A stretch of 6,828 bases of DNA from CAZJBS01 sp964544475 (GCA_964544475.1 CAZJBS010000068.1:1-6828), one strand, 5' to 3'; positions 1 to 6,692 are shown, numbered from the stretch's first letter. The notes: generated from the letters alone by a model not told the origin. Made by a program: numbers and translations.

Positions 1-72
1 GGGCCGGTTTGTTGAGCAATTCTCGATACGGCTGCCTGCGGCGCCTACTCGAACTGCGTGTGTCGGTGCCAG
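1..72. repeat. Direct repeat, copy 1 (72 bp, touches window edge)
   Basis: This segment recurs 139 bp downstream at 140-211 with four substitutions in 72 bases and no indels. The left boundary coincides with the window edge, so the full unit may extend further left. All three forward frames lack a plausible gene here. The offset of 139 is not a multiple of three, so the two copies are read in different frames, which argues against a coding repeat. It is best read as a copy of an interspersed extragenic repeat. No known family name can be assigned from sequence alone. Confidence 0.85.
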
Positions 73-123
73 GGCGCTTCGAGTGCTGCGTGGAGAAAGA
101 CGAATGTTGAGAAAACATAGTGT

Positions 124-175
124 GGCAGCGTATCGAGAAGGGCCGGTTTGTTGAGCAATTCTCGATACGGCTGCC
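124..175. repeat. Hairpin-forming inverted repeat at the left end of copy 2
   Basis: The arm ggcag-cgtatcgagaa (124-139) pairs with ttctcgatacg-(g)-ctgcc (159-175). That gives 16 base pairs with a single bulged G at 170 and a 19-base loop (140-158). The left arm lies outside the 72-bp segment shared with copy 1, so the full mobile or repeated unit may begin at about 124. There is no T-run after it, so it is not a standard intrinsic terminator. It resembles the palindromic end of an extragenic repeat. Confidence 0.7.
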
Positions 176-211
176 TACGGCGCCTAATCGAACTACGTGT
201 GGCGGTGCCAG
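140..211. repeat. Direct repeat, copy 2 (72 bp, upstream of hypD)
   Basis: This is the second copy of the 1-72 repeat. It ends 28 bases before the hypD start codon, so the hypD promoter or 5' leader must lie in or next to repeat DNA. A frame open from a GTG at 120 runs through this copy into hypD. It would add 40 residues encoded largely by the repeat, which is unlikely to be real protein. Confidence 0.85.
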
Positions 212-239
212 AACGGCCATAGCCATCAAGAAAGAGATC

Positions 240-1337
240 ATGAGATTCATCGACGAATACCGTGACGGCAAGGCCGCCAGGGACATGGCCTCGGCCATCG
301 CCCGGCTGACAACCCGTCCGTGGACGATCATGGAAATCTGCGGCGGCCAGACGCACGCGATCGTGAAATTCGGCATCGATGAGTTATTGCCAGAAGGCAT
401 CACCCTTGTGCACGGTCCCGGGTGCCCCGTCTGCGTGACGTCACTGGAACTCATCGATCAGGCGATCGCTATCGCATCGCTGCCCAACGTCATTTTTTGT
501 TCCTTTGGCGACATGTTGCGGGTTCCCGGCAGCCAACGCGATCTGCTGTCCGTCAAGGCCTCCGGCGGCGACGTTCGTATCGTGTATTCCCCCATGGATG
601 CGGTGAAAATCGCGGCGGACAATCCTTCGAAAGAGATTGTGTTTTTTGCCGTCGGTTTCGAAACCACGGCGCCGCCGAATGCGATGGCCGTGGTGCACGC
701 CCGACGCACCGGTGTCAAAAACTTCTCCCTTCTGGTATCGCACGTGCTGGTCCCGCCGGCCATCGAGGCCATCCTCTCATCGCCGACCAACCGGGTACAG
801 GCTTTTCTGGCCGCCGGACATGTCTGTACGGTGATGGGTTACACGGAGTACATCCCATTGGCGAAGAAATATCGGGTGCCCATCGTGGTGACCGGTTTCG
901 AACCGCTCGACATTCTGCAGGGTGTTTATATGACCGTGAAGCAACTGGAAGAGGGCCGTGCGGAAGTCGAGAACCAATACGCGCGGGTCGTGACCGAGTC
1001 GGGCAATACCCCGGCGCAAAACGTGATCGCCGAAGTGTTCCGGGTCGTTCATCGCAAGTGGCGCGGCATCGGAGAAATTCCGGAAAGCGGATTGGGATTT
1101 ACGGAAGCGTATGCGGCCTTTGATGCGACCACACGATTCGGGTTGCCGGGCGTCGAAGTGCCGGAACCCGAGATTTGCATCAGCGGCATCATTCTGCAGG
1201 GCATCAGGAAGCCCCATGAATGTCCGGCGTTTGCCGGTCCATGCACTCCGGAGCATCCGCTTGGCGCGACGATGGTGTCTTCCGAAGGGGCGTGCGCGGC
1301 GTACTACCGGTACCGGCATCATCCGAATGCGAAGTAA
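240..1337 (+). CDS. hypD: [NiFe]-hydrogenase maturation protein HypD
   Basis: A 365-residue cytoplasmic iron-sulfur protein, full length for the family. With HypC it forms the scaffold on which the Fe(CN)2CO moiety of [NiFe]-hydrogenases is assembled before transfer to the large subunit. Family signatures are present: CGGQTH (Cys34, His39), GPGCPVC (Cys62 and Cys65), GFETTAP (139-145) and a C-terminal cluster region with Cys313, Cys328 (ECPAF), Cys335 (CTPEHP) and Cys352 (SSEGACAAYY). The last group corresponds to the [4Fe-4S] ligand region. The ATG at 240 is chosen because homologues begin with a similar MRFIDEYRDG-like segment and because a purine-rich stretch (228-236) precedes it. A GTG at 120 would add repeat-encoded residues. 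hypC, expected next to hypD, is not in the window. The downstream partner hypE is separated from it by repeats and one membrane protein gene. Confidence 0.97.
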   Translation: MRFIDEYRDGKAARDMASAIARLTTRPWTIMEICGGQTHAIVKFGIDELLPEGITLVHGPGCPVCVTSLELIDQAIAIASLPNVIFCSFGDMLRVPGSQRDLLSVKASGGDVRIVYSPMDAVKIAADNPSKEIVFFAVGFETTAPPNAMAVVHARRTGVKNFSLLVSHVLVPPAIEAILSSPTNRVQAFLAAGHVCTVMGYTEYIPLAKKYRVPIVVTGFEPLDILQGVYMTVKQLEEGRAEVENQYARVVTESGNTPAQNVIAEVFRVVHRKWRGIGEIPESGLGFTEAYAAFDATTRFGLPGVEVPEPEICISGIILQGIRKPHECPAFAGPCTPEHPLGATMVSSEGACAAYYRYRHHPNAK

Positions 1338-1465
1338 GACGCTTCATTTTTTTTCTGCGGCCATCTGTCGTTCACGCGACTTGCCCTGAGCTGAAACCCA
1401 GATGAAAGCAGACGCCCGCTTCCGCGAGCGTGACAAAGCTGTTATCTGTCGTTCCCGCGAAAGCG

Positions 1466-1565
1466 NNNNNNNNNNNNNNNNNNNNNNNNNNNNNNNNNNN
1501 NNNNNNNNNNNNNNNNNNNNNNNNNNNNNNNNNNNNNNNNNNNNNNNNNNNNNNNNNNNNNNNNN
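1466..1565. other. Assembly gap (100 Ns)
   Basis: Exactly 100 undetermined bases, the usual placeholder for a gap of unknown length. The left flank ends in gcgaaagcg and the right flank starts with ggaacc. Joined directly, they restore the palindrome gttcccgc-gaaa-gcgggaac exactly as it stands intact at 1634-1653. The true gap may therefore be zero or a whole number of 83-bp units. No gene content should be inferred across it. Confidence 0.98.
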
Positions 1566-1595
1566 GGAACCTTGCGGAAACCCGGATGAAAGCAG

Positions 1596-1615
1596 ACGCC
1601 CGCTTCCGCGGGCGT
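1596..1615. repeat. Palindrome A of the array (perfect 8-bp stem)
   Basis: The sequence acgcccgc-ttcc-gcgggcgt forms a perfect 8-bp stem with a four-base loop. Another perfect copy is at 1679-1698. A copy with one mismatch (A at 1427) is at 1412-1431, and a decayed copy follows from about 1727. Its reverse complement resembles palindrome B, so the two look like diverged members of one family placed in opposite orientation. Confidence 0.85.
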
Positions 1616-1633
1616 GACAAGCTGTTATCTGTC

Positions 1634-1653
1634 GTTCCCGCGAAAGCGGGAAC
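1634..1653. repeat. Palindrome B of the array (perfect 8-bp stem, GAAA loop)
   Basis: The sequence gttcccgc-gaaa-gcgggaac forms a perfect 8-bp stem closed by a GAAA loop, which is a stable GNRA tetraloop when transcribed on the plus strand. A second copy begins at 1451 and is cut by the assembly gap after 1465. The element is missing from the last unit. It could stabilise or attenuate a transcript running from hypD toward hypE, but no T-run follows. Confidence 0.85.
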
Positions 1654-1766
1654 CTTGCGGAAACCCGGATGAAAGCAGACGCCCGCTTCCGCGGGCGTGA
1701 CAATGCTGAAACCCAGATGAAAGCAGACGCCCGCTTCCGTGGGCATCACGGACCAAGTGAGAACAC

Positions 1767-2189
1767 ATGAATAAAAATCGCCAACACTCCGTATTCCTTC
1801 ACGCCCTGACGTACTGGCCCATCATGGCCGTCGGCGGCATCCTCAACGGCATTTTCAGAGAATGGATTCTCAAACTGATTCTTCCGGCGCGCGCCCTCCA
1901 GGTGACGAGCGGGTTAATGTTGATGGTCATCGTAGTGTTCATCGAATCCGTGTTTGTCAAACAGCACCTCGCCCGTCTTTCGAGATTCACCGCCTGGCAG
2001 ATCGGCGTTTTCTGGCTGGCGCTGACCGTCGGTTTCGAATTTGGCTTCGGTCATTTCGTGATGGGCCATTCGTGGGAACACCTGACCGCCAACTATAATA
2101 TTCGTACCGGAAATCTCTGGAGTCTTGTGTTGGTTGTGATGCTTGTGGCGCCGGTCATCCTGTATCATCGCACGCGGGGCCAGGCATGA
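1767..2189 (+). CDS. Small four-helix integral membrane protein, unknown function, coupled to hypE
   Basis: A 140-residue hydrophobic protein with about four predicted transmembrane helices (roughly 13-33, 43-64, 74-98 and 117-134) and no obvious cleaved signal peptide. Distinctive features are NGIFRE (27-32) at the end of helix 1, Glu60 inside helix 2, and a dense motif EFGFGHFVMGHSWEHL (91-106) at the end of helix 3. That motif carries Glu91, His96, His101, Glu104 and His105, and NIRTGNLW (111-118) follows. I recall similar proteins annotated only as hypothetical in various bacteria, and cannot name a family. The ATG at 1767 has a GTGAG-like ribosome site about five bases upstream. Its stop overlaps the hypE ATG (ATGA), so the two are almost certainly co-translated. 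Acidic and histidine residues in or near the membrane could bind a metal or move protons, but this is speculation. Confidence 0.85.
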   Translation: MNKNRQHSVFLHALTYWPIMAVGGILNGIFREWILKLILPARALQVTSGLMLMVIVVFIESVFVKQHLARLSRFTAWQIGVFWLALTVGFEFGFGHFVMGHSWEHLTANYNIRTGNLWSLVLVVMLVAPVILYHRTRGQA

Positions 2190-3232
2190 CCGATTTCAAA
2201 CAGACCTGTCCGATTCCGATCCAACATTATCCTCACGTGACGATGGCCCACGGCGGCGGCGGCCGGCTGATGAACCAATTGATCGACAAAATGTTCGCCG
2301 CGGCGTTTCCCATTGAGCCCGGTCGTGAACGGCACGACAGCGCCATCATTCGTGTGGCGACGTCGCGGCTGGCCGTGACGACGGATTCGTTCGTGGTTCA
2401 TCCTCTGTTTTTTCCCGGCGGCGATATCGGGCGGCTCGCCATTTTCGGAACCGTCAATGACCTCGCCATGAGCGGCGCCGCGCCTTTGTACCTCACGGTC
2501 GGCTTCATTATCGAAGAAGGCCTGCCGATGGAGACCTTATGGCGGGTTGTGTGTTCGATGCGTGACGCGGCCTCGGAAGCCGGCGTGCAGATTGTAACGG
2601 GCGACACCAAGGTCGTCGATCGCGGCAAAGGCGACGGCATTTACATCAATACGACCGGGGTCGGCGAGTTGCGCAGCGATCGCACCCTTTCACCGGCACA
2701 GTTGAGGGAAGGCGATGTCGTTTTGATCAATGGGGATATCGGCCGGCACGGCATGGCCGTGATGGCGGTGCGGGAGGGATTGCAATTCGAAAGCGCGATC
2801 GAAAGCGACTGCGCGCCATTGGCCGGACTGGTCCTGCCTTTGCTGGAAGCCGGGCTTGATGTGCACTGTATGAGAGACTGCACACGGGGAGGACTGGCCA
2901 GCGTGCTGGTCGAAATGGCCGAATCGGCGGGCCTGACCGTTCGAATTCAGGAAGAACTCATCCCGGTGCGAGAGGACGTGCGCGGCGCCTGTGAAATTCT
3001 TGGTTTCGATCCGCTCTACGTCGCCAACGAGGGCCGGTGCGCCATCTTCCTGCCTGCCGATCAATCCGAAAAGGCGTTGTCGATTCTTCATGCCCATCCC
3101 CACGGCCGTTCGGCGGTACGGATAGGTGAACTCACCGAAGAATCCGGCGCCATGGTTATTCTGAAGAGCCGTATCGGCGCCAACCGCATCGTCGACATGC
3201 TCAGCGGCGAACAGTTGCCGAGGATTTGTTGA
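2186..3232 (+). CDS. hypE: Hydrogenase maturation protein HypE (carbamoyl dehydratase)
   Basis: A 348-residue cytoplasmic enzyme of the PurM/AIR-synthase-like ATP-binding fold, full length for the family. HypF places a carbamoyl group on its C-terminal cysteine. HypE then dehydrates this with ATP to a thiocyanate and passes cyanide to the iron held by HypC-HypD. The C-terminus ends in LPRIC, so the acceptor is Cys348. Family motifs include AHGGGGRLM (21-29), TTDSFV (65-70), FGTVNDLAMSGAAP (87-100), GDTKVVD (139-145), RDCTRGGLA (230-238) and DPLYVANEG (275-283). The ATG at 2186 overlaps the upstream stop by four bases. No strong Shine-Dalgarno precedes it (only a GGGG run), consistent with translational coupling. 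The CPIPIQHYPH segment before the glycine-rich motif is usual in homologues, so this start is preferred to Met20. Confidence 0.97.
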   Translation: MTDFKQTCPIPIQHYPHVTMAHGGGGRLMNQLIDKMFAAAFPIEPGRERHDSAIIRVATSRLAVTTDSFVVHPLFFPGGDIGRLAIFGTVNDLAMSGAAPLYLTVGFIIEEGLPMETLWRVVCSMRDAASEAGVQIVTGDTKVVDRGKGDGIYINTTGVGELRSDRTLSPAQLREGDVVLINGDIGRHGMAVMAVREGLQFESAIESDCAPLAGLVLPLLEAGLDVHCMRDCTRGGLASVLVEMAESAGLTVRIQEELIPVREDVRGACEILGFDPLYVANEGRCAIFLPADQSEKALSILHAHPHGRSAVRIGELTEESGAMVILKSRIGANRIVDMLSGEQLPRIC

Positions 3233-3548
3233 CTTTTTCCCCGATCATTGATATCATTCTCGAAACAAGCTGTCTATGGACTCATTCGCGCCCAATCAGG
3301 TTCTGATTAGAAATAAATAAATTCCAATGGAAAATCGCCATCGTCTGAGTGTCAGACCGTCCAGAGTGATGCGGTTACATCAACTCTAAGTCTCGATGTC
3401 TGGGCCATCCGGATTACGCCGTCCATGGGCGTCCTTCGTGGAAATACCTGGATTTGGCGATGTCTCTCCTGAATGAATGGACTCACAGGAGTAGTTGGTT
3501 TATGACCCCGCAACGATGCCCTGGTTTCAAGAACGCGTTGTCATGCTG
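3233..3548. promoter_or_regulatory. Intergenic region with several short inverted repeats ahead of the kinase
   Basis: This 316-bp region between hypE and the kinase must hold the kinase promoter, but no convincing -35/-10 pair can be picked. It contains four inverted repeats: aatcag-gtt-ctgatt (3294-3308), gtctga-gtg-tcagac (3343-3357), agagtgatg-cggtta-catca(a)ctct (3363-3387, one bulge) and acgcc/ggcgt (3416-3432). The first two share a 6-3-6 architecture but not the same half-site, so they are not clearly one operator. An AT-rich stretch (3307-3323) follows the first. No other gene is apparent on either strand apart from the possible leader ORF at 3502-3549. Confidence 0.4.
3487..3491 (+). 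promoter_or_regulatory. Strong ribosome-binding site AGGAG before the kinase
   Basis: AGGAG lies 10 bases before an ATG at 3502, which opens a 15-codon ORF, and only 3 bases before a TTG at 3495 in the kinase frame. The 10-base spacing is workable, while 3 bases is very short. The site therefore seems to serve the short ORF better than the long kinase frame. It also falls in a weak 4-bp hairpin, actc-acag-gagt (3481-3492). Confidence 0.5.
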
Positions 3549-3549
3549 A
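3502..3549 (+). CDS. Possible 15-codon leader ORF overlapping the kinase start (TGATG)
   Basis: An ATG at 3502 with AGGAG 10 bases upstream encodes 15 residues (MTPQRCPGFKNALSC) and stops at TGA 3547-3549. The stop's last base is the first base of the in-frame kinase ATG at 3549, giving TGATG, a common translational coupling junction. It has no homology I recognise. It may be a leader peptide that delivers ribosomes to the kinase, or chance. A third possibility is that the kinase starts upstream at the TTG at 3495 and this ORF is not used. Confidence 0.3.
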   Translation: MTPQRCPGFKNALSC

Positions 3550-6500
3550 TGCAACGAATGTTCCACATTTGCTGTATGATTGTTCTCTTTGTAAGTGGCA
3601 TCGTGCCACTCTTTGGACAGCGGCGCCAGCCTCAATGCCATACATACACCGACAGGGACGGCCTTCTGCAGAATACCGTCACCAGCATCGTCATGGACCG
3701 GAGGGAGATCATGTGGTTTGGTACAGAGGCGGGGCTTCATGCTTTTGACGGGCATACTTTCCTAACGTTTCAGCACAATCCATCCGACTCCATGACGTTA
3801 TCCGGCAATTACGTCTCAGCCATTCTTGAAGACAGGAATGAGAGACTCTGGATTGGCACCGATGGCGGCGGTTTGTGTTATCTGGATAAGTCCACGGGCT
3901 TCTTTCATTCCTTTGTCGATACGACCAGGTTTTTTTCCAATCAGGATGTCTTGTGTATGGCTGAGAATTACGACGGCCGCTTGTGGCTGGGCAGTTCGCA
4001 AGGGCTGCGAGTGTTCGATCCTGATTCGCAGGTGTTTCGTCGGATAAGGCTGTTTCCGGCTCGACGGGGCCCCGAGGCAGAATGCCACATCGAGACCATC
4101 GTGGACGACGGCGAAGGGGGAGTCTGGGTCGGAAGTCTGGATGGACTCTTCCATCATGACAAAGGCGGCAGGGTCACGCATTGGGCACGGCCTGCGGCGC
4201 CCTTTAGGGATCACCAGGTATGGGCAGTCGCCAATGGCCCGGGCTCGCTTCTGTGGGTTGGAACAAACGCGGGTCTGTATGTCCTGGACCGCCAAAGCGG
4301 GGTCATAAGCCATGCGTGGGGAGATGGGAAGATCCGTGGAATTCATCCTGCCGGGTCCTTACTGTGGGTGGCCACTTTGGGTCAGGGGCTCTTTCTGGTG
4401 GATCCTGTTTCCGGTCATGGCATTCCCTACCCGCATGATCCGGCAAACCCCCTGACACCGGGCAGCAATTCCATTTTGGCTTCCTATGTGGATTACTCGG
4501 GCGCGTTGTGGCTCGGAACGCAGGGCGGTGGCGTGAGCGTCATGTCGATGGCCGGCCAGGAATTCATGACCCTGAACGAAAAGAACGGATTGCGCAACGT
4601 CATGACATGGTCATTCATCGAGTTCCAGGACAAAGTATGGGTTGGCACCGCATCCGGCATAGCGACCATTGATTGGGAAGCAGCGAAGGTACGATATGAT
4701 GTGGGTCCGGCCGACCTTGCAAAAAAATCGGTTTTGGCCATGTCCGTGGATAATCACAACCGAGTCTGGGTTGGGACCAATGGCGACGGACTCATGGTCA
4801 TTGAAGGAAAGCGTGGGGTTACCTATCGGCATGATCCATTGGACAGCGTTACGATTTCATCCGACGTGATCTATGCCATATTGCCGGATATGGAAGAGGA
4901 TGTTTGGATCGGTACGCTCAACGGTTTGAACCGATTGAACGCCAAAACAGGGCAGATCAGGCGATATTCGCACGACGCAATGGACAGTTCTACCATCAAT
5001 CACAACATCGTGTTGACCATGCATCGGGACCGGATCGGCCGTTTGTGGGTGGGCACCAACGCGGGACTGTGCCGATACGTTGACACGGCTGATCGCTTCG
5101 AACGAATTAGGTTGCCCCTGGACTCCATGTCATTTTCGGATCACGATTTTGTGCAATGCTTTTATGAAGACACCATGCGTCAGGTACTGTGGATCGGTAC
5201 GACTCACGGCATGATACGAATGGGAAACCGTCACGCCGGGCGACTGACCAGAAAAGACGGTCTTCCCAGCGACCTGGTCTACGGCATGGTCGGTGATCGC
5301 GACCACCGGTTGTGGATCAGTACATCCAGGGGATTATGCCGGTACGATCCGTCGGACGGGTCGACCCTGCTTTTCGACGCGTCTCACGGGTTGCAGGGTA
5401 ATGATTTTAACCAGGGGGCGGTGTTGTCGTTGAAGGACGGCCGCATCCTTTTTGGAGGAACGAGAGGATTGACGGTCTTTCGTCCCGTTGACTCGGCGGA
5501 CGCGACGTGTGATGGACGGGTTGTAGTCTCACGATTGGCTGTCGAAGGTCAACAGATACGGCCTCTGGTATACGACGATACGCTTGAGCTGGATGTGCCG
5601 TGGGACAGCACCAGAATTCTGTTTGAATTTGCTCTGCTGAAATATGAGAACCCGGAAGGGCACCGGTATCAGTATTTGATGGAAGGCTTTGACAAGCGCT
5701 GGAGTTCGGCGGAAAAGACGCGCACGGCAGCCTATGCTCATCTTGAACCGGGTACCTATCGGTTCCGTGTTCGCGCGTACGATGGCCATGGCACATTGAA
5801 TTCACGCGAAGCCATGGTCCGGCTCACGGTGCGGTCGCCATGGTGGGCCACGTGGTGGTTTGCAGGTGTAGGAACGGCTGGACTGGTGACGCTGGTCATG
5901 GGAGGATTTTTCTTAAGGCTGCGATCCCTGCACCGGCAGAATGAACACCTGGAAAGCGTGGTTCTGAAACGCACTAAGGACCTCCGGGATGCTCATGAGA
6001 CCCTTGAAAAACGTGTCGTGGAAAGAACACGCGAACTCAGGGAGCTTTCCGGACATCTGGAAAACGTTCGCGAAGAAGAACGTACTCGTATTGCCCGGGA
6101 AGTGCACGATGAACTGGGCCAGCAAATGACGGTTCTGAAAATGGATATCGCGTGGCTCGGAAAATGGTGTGAAGACCGCCGCCTGACCGAGAAAATTCGG
6201 GAAATGACAGAACGCGTCGGAGTTACCATTGAATCGATACAGAGAATAGCCTCCGAGCTGAGACCGGCCATTTTGGACCAGGTTGGCCTGGCCGAAGCTA
6301 TCGAATGGCAACTGCGCCAGGTCGAAAAGAAGACGGAGTTGTTCTGCGCTTTCAAGTGCGATGATCAACTTCCGGTCATACACCGGGACACGGTGACGGC
6401 GGTATTCCGGGTTCTGCAGGAAGCGCTGACAAATGTCATTCGCCACGCCGAGGCCACACGTGTCGACGTGCATTTGACGGCGAATGATCAAACACTCGAA

Positions 6501-6692
6501 CTGGTCATACAGGATAATGGGCGGGGAATTTCTCAGGATTGCATGGCATCTTTCAAGTCGATTGGATTGATCAGTATGCGGGAACGCGCTCTTTTGTGCG
6601 GAGGTCTCGCGGAGATTGGCCGGGCCAAAGAGGGAGGTACCATGATACGAGTCCTTGTGCCGGTAAGAAGTCACGATCCACAGGGTTCATGA
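3549..6692 (+). CDS. Sensor histidine kinase with 14-bladed periplasmic propeller, Y_Y_Y and HisKA_3/HATPase_c
   Basis: A 1047-residue membrane sensor kinase, numbered from the ATG at 3549. An N-terminal hydrophobic segment (about 4-23) looks like a signal peptide. Fourteen regulator-propeller motifs of the type LWxGTxxGL follow, with the key aromatic at 56, 101, 146, 193, 236, 273, 321, 364, 407, 453, 500, 548, 589 and 635. That count fits two seven-bladed propellers. A Y_Y_Y domain (about 695-760), one transmembrane helix (about 767-789) and a charged coiled-coil linker (about 792-848) come next. The kinase core is HisKA_3 type: REVHDELGQ with phospho-acceptor His853, N-box QEALTNVIRHAE with Asn962, and G1 box QDNGRGI (988-994). 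A GLISMRERA segment and the C-terminal GGTMIRVLVP complete it. Such kinases normally phosphorylate NarL/LuxR-type response regulators. There is no receiver or AraC domain, so it is not a Bacteroides-type hybrid. The ligand is unknown. The start is uncertain: the frame is open from a TTG at 3495, but 3549 or 3543 gives a cleaner signal peptide. Confidence 0.93.
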   Translation: MQRMFHICCMIVLFVSGIVPLFGQRRQPQCHTYTDRDGLLQNTVTSIVMDRREIMWFGTEAGLHAFDGHTFLTFQHNPSDSMTLSGNYVSAILEDRNERLWIGTDGGGLCYLDKSTGFFHSFVDTTRFFSNQDVLCMAENYDGRLWLGSSQGLRVFDPDSQVFRRIRLFPARRGPEAECHIETIVDDGEGGVWVGSLDGLFHHDKGGRVTHWARPAAPFRDHQVWAVANGPGSLLWVGTNAGLYVLDRQSGVISHAWGDGKIRGIHPAGSLLWVATLGQGLFLVDPVSGHGIPYPHDPANPLTPGSNSILASYVDYSGALWLGTQGGGVSVMSMAGQEFMTLNEKNGLRNVMTWSFIEFQDKVWVGTASGIATIDWEAAKVRYDVGPADLAKKSVLAMSVDNHNRVWVGTNGDGLMVIEGKRGVTYRHDPLDSVTISSDVIYAILPDMEEDVWIGTLNGLNRLNAKTGQIRRYSHDAMDSSTINHNIVLTMHRDRIGRLWVGTNAGLCRYVDTADRFERIRLPLDSMSFSDHDFVQCFYEDTMRQVLWIGTTHGMIRMGNRHAGRLTRKDGLPSDLVYGMVGDRDHRLWISTSRGLCRYDPSDGSTLLFDASHGLQGNDFNQGAVLSLKDGRILFGGTRGLTVFRPVDSADATCDGRVVVSRLAVEGQQIRPLVYDDTLELDVPWDSTRILFEFALLKYENPEGHRYQYLMEGFDKRWSSAEKTRTAAYAHLEPGTYRFRVRAYDGHGTLNSREAMVRLTVRSPWWATWWFAGVGTAGLVTLVMGGFFLRLRSLHRQNEHLESVVLKRTKDLRDAHETLEKRVVERTRELRELSGHLENVREEERTRIAREVHDELGQQMTVLKMDIAWLGKWCEDRRLTEKIREMTERVGVTIESIQRIASELRPAILDQVGLAEAIEWQLRQVEKKTELFCAFKCDDQLPVIHRDTVTAVFRVLQEALTNVIRHAEATRVDVHLTANDQTLELVIQDNGRGISQDCMASFKSIGLISMRERALLCGGLAEIGRAKEGGTMIRVLVPVRSHDPQGS

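Larger units (their letters stand above)
1363..1751. repeat. Array of ~83-bp palindromic repeat units between hypD and the next gene
   Basis: This fills nearly all of the 429-bp gene-free stretch 1338-1766. Units can be aligned from gaaaccc at 1393, 1577, 1660 and 1708. The 1577 and 1660 units are 83 bp apart and nearly identical over the parts present. The 1708 unit follows after only 48 bp, because the unit at 1660 lacks its second palindrome. A degenerate partial unit begins at about 1363. Each complete unit holds two different 8-bp stems, acgcccgc/gcgggcgt and gttcccgc/gcgggaac. The second resembles the common TTCCCGCGAAAGCGGGAA-type extragenic palindromes of many bacterial genomes, such as the dRS3-like repeats of Neisseria. 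Open frames through it give proline/arginine/alanine-rich peptides that are repeat artefacts, not genes. Confidence 0.9.

Noticed and set aside
107..136. Possible promoter TTGAGA-N18-TATCGA before hypD
   Set aside because: The -35 matches well but the -10 matches only three of six bases and lies in the hairpin arm, so it is not strong enough to list.
120..239. N-terminal extension of HypD from a GTG at 120
   Set aside because: The 40 extra residues are encoded mainly by the direct repeat, have no HypD similarity, and the usual family start fits the ATG at 240.
422..1123. 233-codon plus-strand open frame inside hypD
   Set aside because: It is a frame-shifted shadow of hypD, arginine-rich and without family motifs, while the hypD frame carries all conserved cysteines.
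1331..1354. Possible terminator after hypD (gaag...cttc then eight Ts)
   Set aside because: The T-run (1347-1354) is good, but the stem has only four base pairs and overlaps the hypD stop, too weak to call. If real it would separate hypD from hypE transcription.
1344..1749. Open frames on both strands through the array
   Set aside because: They consist of translated palindromes and Ns, giving repeated PAEAGV or RPRKRAS-like peptides typical of extragenic repeats, not proteins.
1363..1751. CRISPR array
   Set aside because: Repeats are about 83 bp with no unique spacers of constant length between short repeats, and no cas genes are present.
3215..3240. Terminator at the end of hypE
   Set aside because: A weak cggc/gccg stem lies inside the coding end, and the five Ts at 3234-3238 are too far from it to make an intrinsic terminator.
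5913..6674. Long reverse-strand open frame of 253 codons
   Set aside because: It lies wholly opposite the conserved kinase core, has no recognisable domain, and is explained by codon bias of the real gene.
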